Positions 1 to 5,662 of a stretch of DNA of 7,008 nucleotides are shown piece after piece. Made by a program: the position numbers and the translations under genes. The notes beneath the pieces were generated by a model. The model worked only from the letters and a program-made list of their open reading frames with translations, was not told the DNA's origin and did no database searches. The stretch is from an uncultured Prevotellaceae bacterium. GTDB taxonomy: Bacteria; Bacteroidota; Bacteroidia; Bacteroidales; Bacteroidaceae. Within the stretch, counting starts at the first letter, position 1. Every line of letters starts with the position of its first letter. The stretch is taken from the NCBI GenBank assembly GCA_900313845.1, contig OMTC01000094.1:1-7008 (forward strand). The letters are read 5' to 3'.

Positions 1-5
1 ATTTA

Positions 6-1328
6 ATGAAGAAATTACTCATTGAAACTTATGGCTGCCAAATGAACGTGGCGGACAGTGAAGTTATTGCCTCTGTGATGAAAATGGCGGGCTACGAGAC
101 TTGCGAAAACCTTGACGAAGCAAATGCCATTCTTCTCAATACCTGTTCGGTGCGCGACAATGCCGAACAGAAAATCCTGAACCGACTGGAGGCACTCAAC
201 GCTGTCAAGCAGAAGCGAGGAAAAGGCGGCCTCATCGTGGGTGTTGTGGGCTGCATGGCGGAGCGCGTGAAGGACGACCTCATTGAGCACCATCATGTTG
301 ACCTCGTGGCAGGCCCAGACTCCTACCTCACCCTTCCCGACCTCTTTGCAGCGGCAGAAGTGGGCGAGAAAGCTATCAACATAGAACTTTCCACAACAGA
401 AACATACAAGGATGTGCTCCCAACCCGTATCCATGCCAACCATGTGTCGGGATTCGTGAGCATCATGCGTGGTTGCAACAACTTCTGCCACTATTGCATT
501 GTGCCCTACACTCGCGGACGCGAACGCAGTCGTGACGTGGAGAGCATCCTCAACGAAGTGCGCGATTTGCAAGAACGCAACTACAAGGAAGTGACGCTGC
601 TCGGTCAGAACGTGAATTCTTATCAGTGTGGCGAAGTGAGTTTTCCGATGCTACTCCGAAAGGTGGCAGAGACCTTCCCAAAGATGAGAATCCGTTTCAC
701 TACCTCGCATCCGAAGGACATGAGCGACGAAACCTTGCAGGTCATTGCCGACTGTCCGAACGTGTGCCGACATATCCATCTGCCTGTGCAGAGCGGAAGC
801 AACAGGATTCTGAAGCTGATGAACAGAAAGTACACACGCGAATGGTATCTCGACCGCGTGGCTGCGATTCGTCGCATCGTGCCTGATTGTGGTTTGACCA
901 CCGACATCTTCGTAGGGTATCATTCAGAAACTGAGGAAGACCATCAGATGTCGCTTTCGCTCATGCGTGAATGCGGGTATGATTCTGCGTTTATGTTCCG
1001 CTATTCAGAACGTCCAGGCACTTACGCTTCAAAGCATCTGCCCGACGACGTGCCAGAAGAAACGAAGTTGCGCCGCCTAAACGAAATGATTGCCCTGCAG
1101 AACGAACTCTCGGCTGAGAGCTACAAAAAGGACATTGGCAAGGAATTTGAGATTCTTGTGGAAGGCACAAGCAAACGCTCCCGCGAACAGCTTTTTGGCC
1201 GAACTCAACAGAACAAAGTGGTGGTGTTCGACCGTGGAAACCACCATGTGGGCGATTTTGTGCGTGTTCGCATTACCGATTCCTCTTCGGCAACCCTGAA
1301 AGGGATAGAAGTGAAAAGCGAAAAGTGA
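6..1328 (+). CDS. miaB: tRNA-2-methylthio-N6-dimethylallyladenosine synthase MiaB
   Basis: Cytoplasmic radical-SAM methylthiotransferase that converts i6A37 to ms2i6A37 in tRNAs reading codons that begin with U. The N-terminal MTTase domain has its three cluster cysteines at C11 (YGCQMN), C47 (NTCSVRDNAEQ) and C83 (GCMAE). The radical-SAM CxxxCxxC motif is C157, C161 and C164 (RGCNNFCHYC, followed by IVPYTRGRERSR). A TRAM RNA-binding domain fills about residues 376-440. The run NTCSVRDNAEQ and the TRAM tail fit MiaB better than MtaB or RimO. At 440 residues it is slightly short for the family: Bacteroides homologues as I recall them carry about 17 more N-terminal residues. The only codon visible upstream in frame is sense (TTA), so the true start may lie left of the window. 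The last five codons and the stop are part of the heptad repeat at 1311-1386. ftsX follows after 77 bases. Confidence 0.96.
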   Translation: MKKLLIETYGCQMNVADSEVIASVMKMAGYETCENLDEANAILLNTCSVRDNAEQKILNRLEALNAVKQKRGKGGLIVGVVGCMAERVKDDLIEHHHVDLVAGPDSYLTLPDLFAAAEVGEKAINIELSTTETYKDVLPTRIHANHVSGFVSIMRGCNNFCHYCIVPYTRGRERSRDVESILNEVRDLQERNYKEVTLLGQNVNSYQCGEVSFPMLLRKVAETFPKMRIRFTTSHPKDMSDETLQVIADCPNVCRHIHLPVQSGSNRILKLMNRKYTREWYLDRVAAIRRIVPDCGLTTDIFVGYHSETEEDHQMSLSLMRECGYDSAFMFRYSERPGTYASKHLPDDVPEETKLRRLNEMIALQNELSAESYKKDIGKEFEILVEGTSKRSREQLFGRTQQNKVVVFDRGNHHVGDFVRVRITDSSSATLKGIEVKSEK

Positions 1329-1386
1329 AAAGTGAAAAATTCCATCCTAATGGCATCGCTTCACGCTTCACTCTTCACGCTTCACG
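1311..1386. repeat. Heptad quasi-palindrome, miaB/ftsX gap
   Basis: The left arm is four 7-base units at 1311-1338, three GTGAAAA and one GCGAAAA. The right arm is four units at 1359-1386, three CTTCACG and one CTTCACT. The arms are imperfect reverse complements: about 20 of 26 positions pair in the best register I found, with A/C and A/G clashes. The spacer is about 20 bases. The left arm contains the miaB stop codon (1326-1328). The right arm ends 19 bases before the ftsX ATG. The function is unknown; a transcript hairpin or a product of template switching are both possible. Confidence 0.85.
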
Positions 1387-1405
1387 TTTAAATTTCTAAT
1401 TTAAT

Positions 1406-2281
1406 ATGGCAAAAAGACATAATAGAACGAGTTTCTTTAGCACGCAGTTCATTACTTCGTGCATTAGTACCACATTGGTGCTTATCTTGTTAGGCACCAT
1501 CACATTGTTTGTCCTCGTTGCACAGAATCTTTCCACCTACGTGAGAGAGAATATCAACGTGAGTGTATTGCTAAGCGATGACTTGGTGGAAGACGACGTG
1601 AAAGGACTGCAAGCTGAGTTTGCCAAACAACCTTACGTGAAGTCCATCGATTACATCTCGAAAGAGCAAGCACTGAAGGAACAAACAGAGGCAATGGGTA
1701 CCGATCCGACCGAATTCATCGATATAAATCCGTTCACGGCATCGTTCGAAATCAAGATGAAATCGGAATTTGCCAACAACGACAGCCTGACAAATATCGT
1801 GCGTCGCATCAAGGCAAACGACAAGATTATCGATGTGCTTTATCAGAAGGAACTGATGCAGTCGGTGAACGACAATATCAGTAAACTTTCGCTGATTCTG
1901 CTCATCATCGCCGCCTTGTTCACGTATATTTCTTTCGAACTCATCAACAACACGGTTCGACTCACCATCTTCGCCCGACGTTTCCTCATCAACACGATGA
2001 AACTCGTGGGTGCTTCGTGGAATTTCATTCGTCGCCCATTCCTCAAACAGGCTCTCACCCTCGGCATTGTTTCCGCCATCTTGGCTGATGTGCTGATTTA
2101 TTTCGGTGTGCAATGGCTGGAGAAATTTGAGCCAGAGATTCATGCGGTCATCGACCTCAAGGTACTCATCATCGTGGGCATCACCGTGCTTGCTTTCGGA
2201 CTGCTCATCACTTTCCTTTGCACATACGTGTCGCTGGGTAAATATCTGAGAATGAGCAGCAACGACCTCTATCACGTGTAA
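1406..2281 (+). CDS. ftsX: Cell division ABC transporter permease-like protein FtsX
   Basis: FtsX is the membrane partner of the ATPase FtsE; the pair regulates peptidoglycan hydrolysis at the division site. The 291-residue protein has the family layout. A short basic N-terminus is followed by TM1 (about 20-40) and an extracytoplasmic domain (about 41-158). TM2 (160-178), TM3 (217-235) and TM4 (252-275) come next. The stretch after TM2 carries NNTVRLTIFARR (181-192) and MKLVGAS (198-204), the typical FtsX cytoplasmic loop. No signal peptide beyond TM1 is needed. ftsE is not adjacent: the upstream neighbour is miaB, 77 bases away. The DUF3098 gene follows after 95 bases containing a heptad repeat element. 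The ATG at 1406 gives TM1 at the usual distance from the N-terminus, and no good alternative start is seen. Identification is firm; the partner ATPase is inferred from the family. Confidence 0.94.
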   Translation: MAKRHNRTSFFSTQFITSCISTTLVLILLGTITLFVLVAQNLSTYVRENINVSVLLSDDLVEDDVKGLQAEFAKQPYVKSIDYISKEQALKEQTEAMGTDPTEFIDINPFTASFEIKMKSEFANNDSLTNIVRRIKANDKIIDVLYQKELMQSVNDNISKLSLILLIIAALFTYISFELINNTVRLTIFARRFLINTMKLVGASWNFIRRPFLKQALTLGIVSAILADVLIYFGVQWLEKFEPEIHAVIDLKVLIIVGITVLAFGLLITFLCTYVSLGKYLRMSSNDLYHV

Positions 2282-2291
2282 CTAAAGAAAA

Positions 2292-2366
2292 TTAAAAATT
2301 AATAGTTAAAAATTAAAAGTGCTTATGAATAGCGAGTTTTTAACTTTTAACTATCAACTTAACTTA
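2292..2366. repeat. Heptad quasi-palindrome, ftsX/DUF3098 gap
   Basis: The left arm is four 7-base units at 2292-2319 (TTAAAAA, TTAATAG, TTAAAAA, TTAAAAG). The right arm at 2337-2366 starts TTTTTAA, CTTTTAA, CTATCAA and then decays. The arms pair over about 22 bases with 19 matches. The odd unit TTAATAG in the left arm is mirrored by CTATCAA in the right arm, so the arms share a unit order and not only a composition. The spacer is about 17 bases. The element begins 10 bases after the ftsX stop and ends 10 bases before the next ATG. Confidence 0.82.
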
Positions 2367-2376
2367 TCAAAAAGAT

Positions 2377-2619
2377 ATGAAAAATAATTTTGCATTTGGC
2401 AAGCTCAACTACATCCTCCTCATCGTGGGATTCCTGATTGTAGTTGTTGGCTTCATCCTCATGTCGGGCAACGGAACAACAGAGGAAGCGTTCAATCCCG
2501 ACATCTTCAGCACACGTCGTATCGTGGTAGCTCCACTCGTTTGCCTCTTCGGCTTTATCTTCGTGGTTGTTGCCATCCTCGTGAAACCCAAACACAATAA
2601 AATTAAGAATGAAGAGTGA
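2377..2619 (+). CDS. DUF3098 family small membrane protein
   Basis: An 80-residue protein with two predicted membrane helices (about 11-30 and 49-69) joined by a short polar loop. The family-like stretches are FGKLNYILLIVGF (7-19), MSGN (29-32) and PDIFSTRRIVVAPL (41-54). These match what I know of DUF3098, a Bacteroidetes family of unknown function found between ftsX and uppP. The C-terminus is short, charged and probably cytoplasmic. Its last codons (K-N-E-E) and stop lie inside the heptad repeat starting at 2605, so the tail is probably not under strong constraint. A role linked to division or undecaprenyl phosphate recycling is only an inference from position. The gene is intact, and its start is the only ATG that keeps the full first helix. 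Confidence 0.86.
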   Translation: MKNNFAFGKLNYILLIVGFLIVVVGFILMSGNGTTEEAFNPDIFSTRRIVVAPLVCLFGFIFVVVAILVKPKHNKIKNEE

Positions 2620-2687
2620 AGAATGGCTCTTAGCTTCAATCATTCATCATTTTTCATTCTTCATTCATCATTCATCATTCTTCATTT
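2605..2687. repeat. Heptad quasi-palindrome, DUF3098/uppP gap
   Basis: The left arm is 2605-2626, built from GAAGAAT/GAAGAGT units, and contains the DUF3098 stop codon (2617-2619). The right arm is seven in-phase units beginning CATT at 2641-2689 (CATTCAT, CATTTTT, CATTCTT, CATTCAT, CATTCAT, CATTCTT, CATTTAA). Bases 2607-2625 can pair with 2648-2666 over 19 positions without a break in the + strand RNA: 17 Watson-Crick pairs and 2 G-U pairs, with a 22-base loop. The right arm is longer than the left, so other registers are possible. uppP starts 5 bases after 2687. Confidence 0.87.
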
Positions 2688-2692
2688 AACAA

Positions 2693-3535
2693 ATGGATTG
2701 GCTTCAAGCCCTCATCATGGGCATTTTTCAAGGTCTCACAGAATATCTTCCTGTGAGCAGTAGTGGACACTTGGCACTCGCTGCCGAGCTCCTCGGAGTG
2801 GAAGACCCCGAAAAGATTATGACATTTACCATTGCCGTACACGTGGCAACCGTTCTTTCAACCCTCGTTATCCTCTGGAAAGAGGTGGCATGGATTTTCA
2901 AGGGACTGTTCAAAACGGGCAACGACATCGTTCCAAGTCCTCACGGCATACGTTATTTCAACGAGGAACAAAACTATGCGCTCCTTATCATCATCTCCAT
3001 GATTCCTGTGGGCATCGTAGGTTTGTTCTTCAAGGACCAAGTAGAAGCTTACTTCTCAAGTTTGATGGTTGTGGGCGTTTGCCTCTGCATCACAGCAACA
3101 CTGTTGGCATTCTCCTTTTTCTCCAAGCCTCGCACCAAAGACCACATCTCCTACCGCGATGCATTTGTCATCGGAATCGCTCAGGCATGTGCTGTTTTGC
3201 CAGGCCTCTCTCGTTCGGGTAGCACTATCGGAACAGGTCTCATCCTCGGCGACAAGAAAGAAAATCTCGCTCAGTTCTCCTTCCTCATGGTGATTCCTCC
3301 AATCCTCGGAGAGGCTTTGCTCGATGTGAAGAAAATGATGGAAGAAGGTGTGGAAGCAGCAATGGCTGGCATCAGTGTTCCTGCCCTCATCGTTGGTTTC
3401 TTAGCAGCCTTCATCACGGGTTGTATTGCCTGCAAATGGATGATTAACATCGTGAAGAAAGGCAAACTCATCTACTTCGCCATCTATTGCGCCATCGTGG
3501 GTCTTGCCACCATCATTTGGCAGCTCTTTGCATAG
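2693..3535 (+). CDS. uppP: Undecaprenyl-diphosphate phosphatase UppP (BacA family)
   Basis: Integral membrane enzyme that dephosphorylates undecaprenyl pyrophosphate to the lipid carrier used for peptidoglycan and surface glycans; the family confers bacitracin tolerance. The first signature is QGLTEYLPVSSSGHL, with Q13, E17, S22-S24 and H26. The second is PGLSRSGST at 170-178, with R174. Both are catalytic regions of the family. Hydrophobic segments recur to the C-terminus, at about 50-63, 94-113, 124-142, 154-170, 195-206, 229-247 and 259-278. The length of 280 residues is normal. The start at 2693 is the only ATG before the first motif. A heptad repeat precedes it, and truB follows after 36 bases. 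Adjacent ftsX and DUF3098 fit an envelope-growth cluster. Confidence 0.97.
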   Translation: MDWLQALIMGIFQGLTEYLPVSSSGHLALAAELLGVEDPEKIMTFTIAVHVATVLSTLVILWKEVAWIFKGLFKTGNDIVPSPHGIRYFNEEQNYALLIIISMIPVGIVGLFFKDQVEAYFSSLMVVGVCLCITATLLAFSFFSKPRTKDHISYRDAFVIGIAQACAVLPGLSRSGSTIGTGLILGDKKENLAQFSFLMVIPPILGEALLDVKKMMEEGVEAAMAGISVPALIVGFLAAFITGCIACKWMINIVKKGKLIYFAIYCAIVGLATIIWQLFA

Positions 3536-3566
3536 TCATTTCTCATTCTCTCATTTTCTCAATTCC
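3536..3566. repeat. Pyrimidine-rich TCATT repeat tract, uppP/truB gap
   Basis: Four TCATT-like units start at 3536, 3543, 3551 and 3559, with spacings of 7, 8 and 8 bases. The tract resembles the right arm of the neighbouring heptad elements, but no purine-rich left arm exists. It begins immediately after the uppP stop and ends 5 bases before the truB ATG. It may be a decayed or half element, or simply low-complexity sequence. Confidence 0.5.
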
Positions 3567-3571
3567 TGAAA

Positions 3572-4432
3572 ATGCTTCATCCTCAAACAGGCGAAATATT
3601 CTGCTTCAATAAACCCTACACCATGACATCCTTTCGCATAGTGTCGAAGGTGCGTGGTATTCTCAATTCCCGCCTTGGACTGAAGGCAAAGGATTTGAAA
3701 GTGGGGCATGCTGGCACACTCGACCCTTTGGCATCGGGTGTACTCATCGTCTGTACGGGAAAAGCTACGAAGCAGATTGATGAATTGCAAGCAGGAACGA
3801 AGGAGTATGTTGCCACACTGAAACTCGGTGCCACAACTCCTTCCTTCGACAGAGAAACGGCTGAAGACGCCACCTACCCATTTGCCCACATCACCCGTGA
3901 ACTCGTGGAAGCCACACTTCCTAAGTTTCTCGGACGAATCGAACAGATTCCACCTCGCTTCTCAGCCGTGAAAGTGGATGGAAAGCGTGCTTTCAAACTG
4001 GCACGCAAAGGGGTGGAAATGGAACTGAAACCCAAGATTCTGGTGATTGACGAGATTGAACTGCTCTCGTGTCAACTCGAACCACCCACTCCAACGAAGA
4101 ATCAGCCCCAGATGACAGATGGTGCTGATTCCATCTTCAAGCCTCAGGCTATCAATATCAAATCACTCACGCCCGAACTCATCGACCAATTTCAGAAGGA
4201 AAATGAGGCTTCGTCGCTCCAATATCCAAGCATCACCATCCGCATCGTGTGCAGCAAAGGCACCTATATCCGCGCCTTGGCACGCGACATCGGTGAAGCA
4301 CTCGGCAGTGGAGCCTATCTCACATCACTTTGCCGCACTCGCATCGGCAATTACACATTGCAACAGTCCCTTGACATCAACGATTTCGAATCGTTTGTCA
4401 ATTCACAAGAAATTGAAATAATCAGCGAATAA
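3572..4432 (+). CDS. truB: tRNA pseudouridine(55) synthase TruB
   Basis: Cytoplasmic enzyme that isomerises U55 to pseudouridine in the T-loop of tRNAs. The N-terminal region reads FCFNKPYTMTSF (10-21), the KP...TSF family start. The catalytic motif is GHAGTLDPLASG (45-56) with D51 as nucleophile, followed by CTGKATK. Other family landmarks are TKEYVATLKLGATTPSFD (76-93), IPPRFSAVKVDGKRAF (126-141), and CSKGTYIRALARDIGEAL (227-244). At 286 residues it is longer than the roughly 230-250 I expect in this group. The excess is a proline/glutamine-rich insert at about 170-218, between EIELLSC and ITIRIVCSKGTYIR. The reading frame is open throughout, so it is an insertion rather than a frameshift. 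queA follows after 77 bases. Confidence 0.96.
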   Translation: MLHPQTGEIFCFNKPYTMTSFRIVSKVRGILNSRLGLKAKDLKVGHAGTLDPLASGVLIVCTGKATKQIDELQAGTKEYVATLKLGATTPSFDRETAEDATYPFAHITRELVEATLPKFLGRIEQIPPRFSAVKVDGKRAFKLARKGVEMELKPKILVIDEIELLSCQLEPPTPTKNQPQMTDGADSIFKPQAINIKSLTPELIDQFQKENEASSLQYPSITIRIVCSKGTYIRALARDIGEALGSGAYLTSLCRTRIGNYTLQQSLDINDFESFVNSQEIEIISE

Positions 4433-4509
4433 GCGCTTTTTCAAGTATTCTTTGCAGTATTATTCCTTTTTGGAATCTTAAATATAACACTCTTATAATT
4501 TTATTTTTA
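4433..4509. other. AT-rich truB/queA gap without heptad repeats
   Basis: This 77-base gap is AT-rich and, unlike the gaps around it, shows no 7-base periodicity. It holds a small inverted repeat, ATTCC (4462-4466) and GGAAT (4472-4476) around a five-T loop. That is too short to call a terminator. No convincing promoter is present. Confidence 0.5.
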
Positions 4510-5571
4510 ATGAAACTCTCCCAATTCAAATTCAAACTTCCCGACGAGAAGATTGCGGTGAATCCGCCAAAAAACCGTGACGAGGCGAAACTGATGGTTC
4601 TCCATAAGAAAACAGGTGAAATTGAGCACAGACTCTTCAAGGATATCATCCAGTATTTTGATGAGGGCGACACATTCATCTTCAATGACACCCAGGTGTT
4701 CCCTGCACGCCTCTATGGCAACAAGGAGAAGACGGGTGCCAAGATTGAAGTGTTCCTTCTGCGCGAACTGAACGAAGAACTCCGACTTTGGGATGTTCTT
4801 GTAGATCCAGCGCGAAAAATCCGTATCGGAAACAAACTATATTTCGGCGAAGACAACTCCATGGTGGCAGAAGTCATCGACAACACCACCTCACGTGGAC
4901 GTACACTTCGCTTCCTCTACGATGGACCTCACGAGGAATTCAAGCGTGACCTCTACGCTTTGGGCGAGGCTCCAATCCCTGACGATGTACGCCACATCCG
5001 TCAAGCCACACCAGAAGATATTGAGAATTTTCAAACAATCTTTGCTTCAAAAGAGGGAGCAGTTACAGCACCTGTGACAGGTCTCCACTTCTCCCGAGAA
5101 CTGATGAAGCGCATGGAAATCGCTGGCATCAACCAGGCTTTCATCACACTGCACGTGGGACTTGGTAACTTCCGCCAGATTGATGTGGAAGACCTCACCA
5201 AGCACAAGTGCGACTCCGAACAGATGTTCGTGGAAGAAGAAGCATGCCGTCTGGTCAATGAGTCGAAAGCAAATGGAAAACGTGTCTGCGCCATCGGTGC
5301 AACCGTATTGCGAGCTACAGAAACTGCTGCTGGTCCTGAAGGCATCTTGAAGGAATTCGAAGGTTGGACCAGTCGTTTTATCTTCCCTCCTTACGACTTC
5401 ACCGTGTGCGACTCGTTCGTCAGCAACTTCCAGCTTCCTCTCTCCACCATGCTCATGCTTGCTTGTGCTTTCGGTGGCTACGAAAACGTGATGAAGGCAT
5501 ACAAGGAAGCACTCACTGGTGAGCACGACTATAAGTTCGGTACTTACGGCGACGCTTTACTCATTTTGTAA
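4510..5571 (+). CDS. queA: S-adenosylmethionine:tRNA ribosyltransferase-isomerase QueA
   Basis: Catalyses transfer and isomerisation of the ribosyl group of SAM onto preQ1-modified guanine at tRNA position 34, giving epoxyqueuosine. Family landmarks in order: the N-terminal KLPDEKIAVNPP (9-20); FIFNDTQVFPARLYG (56-70); WDVLVDPARKIRIG (94-107); EGAVTAPVTGLHFS (182-195); LHVGLGNFRQI (214-224); DSEQMFV (235-241); CAIGATVLRATET (260-272); FIFPPYDF (290-297); GTYGDALLIL at the end. The length of 353 is usual for the family. Two family-conserved positions look changed. The expected NFH-P-ST segment reads NFQLPLST (306-313), with Gln for His. The usual APTA-LHF reads APVTGLHF. The rest is intact, so I expect a functional enzyme. 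It is preceded by truB on the same strand and followed by a repeat element and folK. Confidence 0.95.
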   Translation: MKLSQFKFKLPDEKIAVNPPKNRDEAKLMVLHKKTGEIEHRLFKDIIQYFDEGDTFIFNDTQVFPARLYGNKEKTGAKIEVFLLRELNEELRLWDVLVDPARKIRIGNKLYFGEDNSMVAEVIDNTTSRGRTLRFLYDGPHEEFKRDLYALGEAPIPDDVRHIRQATPEDIENFQTIFASKEGAVTAPVTGLHFSRELMKRMEIAGINQAFITLHVGLGNFRQIDVEDLTKHKCDSEQMFVEEEACRLVNESKANGKRVCAIGATVLRATETAAGPEGILKEFEGWTSRFIFPPYDFTVCDSFVSNFQLPLSTMLMLACAFGGYENVMKAYKEALTGEHDYKFGTYGDALLIL

Positions 5572-5578
5572 ATTAAAA

Positions 5579-5662
5579 ATGAAGAATGTAGAATGAAGAA
5601 TGTATTTTACTACGACAATGAGTAATTTTCATTCTTCGTTCTTCATTCTTCATTCTTCATTT
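5579..5662. repeat. Heptad quasi-palindrome, queA/folK gap
   Basis: The left arm is in-phase 7-base units ATGAAGA/ATGTAGA from 5579 to about 5602. The right arm is five units at 5628-5662 (TTCATTC, TTCGTTC, TTCATTC, TTCATTC, TTCATTT) and ends at the base before the folK ATG. Bases 5579-5602 can pair with 5630-5653: 22 Watson-Crick pairs, one G-U pair and one U-U mismatch out of 24, with a 27-base loop. A register shifted by 7 bases pairs equally well. This is the strongest hairpin of the set. Confidence 0.9.

Noticed and set aside
15..572. Long open frame on the - strand inside miaB (185 codons)
   Set aside because: It is antisense to the conserved MiaB core, has a composition typical of a shadow frame (His/Val-rich, no motif), and no promoter or recognisable domain.
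1571..2275. Long open frame on the - strand inside ftsX (234 codons)
   Set aside because: It is the antisense shadow of FtsX: acidic, His-rich low-information protein, with no family resemblance.
4431..4476. Rho-independent terminator after truB
   Set aside because: AAGCGCTT followed by T residues is a loopless palindrome, and the ATTCC/GGAAT stem is only five AT-rich pairs without a proper T tail.
4446..4503. Possible promoter before queA (TATTCTTTG at 4446, or TTTG at 4469 with TAATTTTA at 4496)
   Set aside because: The first has three bases instead of two between TA and TTTG and no -33 partner. The second has a mismatch, a 23-base spacer, and would start transcription at the ATG itself.
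5600..5662. Earlier folK starts at 5600 and 5618
   Set aside because: They would add residues such as FHSSF and ILHSSF that are only translation of the heptad repeat; HPPK proteins begin at the MIYLSLGTNL equivalent.
1311..5662. CRISPR array or integrated mobile element as the source of the repeats
   Set aside because: The units are 7 bases and contiguous with no unique spacers of constant length, no terminal inverted repeats or target duplications flank them, and no transposase is nearby.
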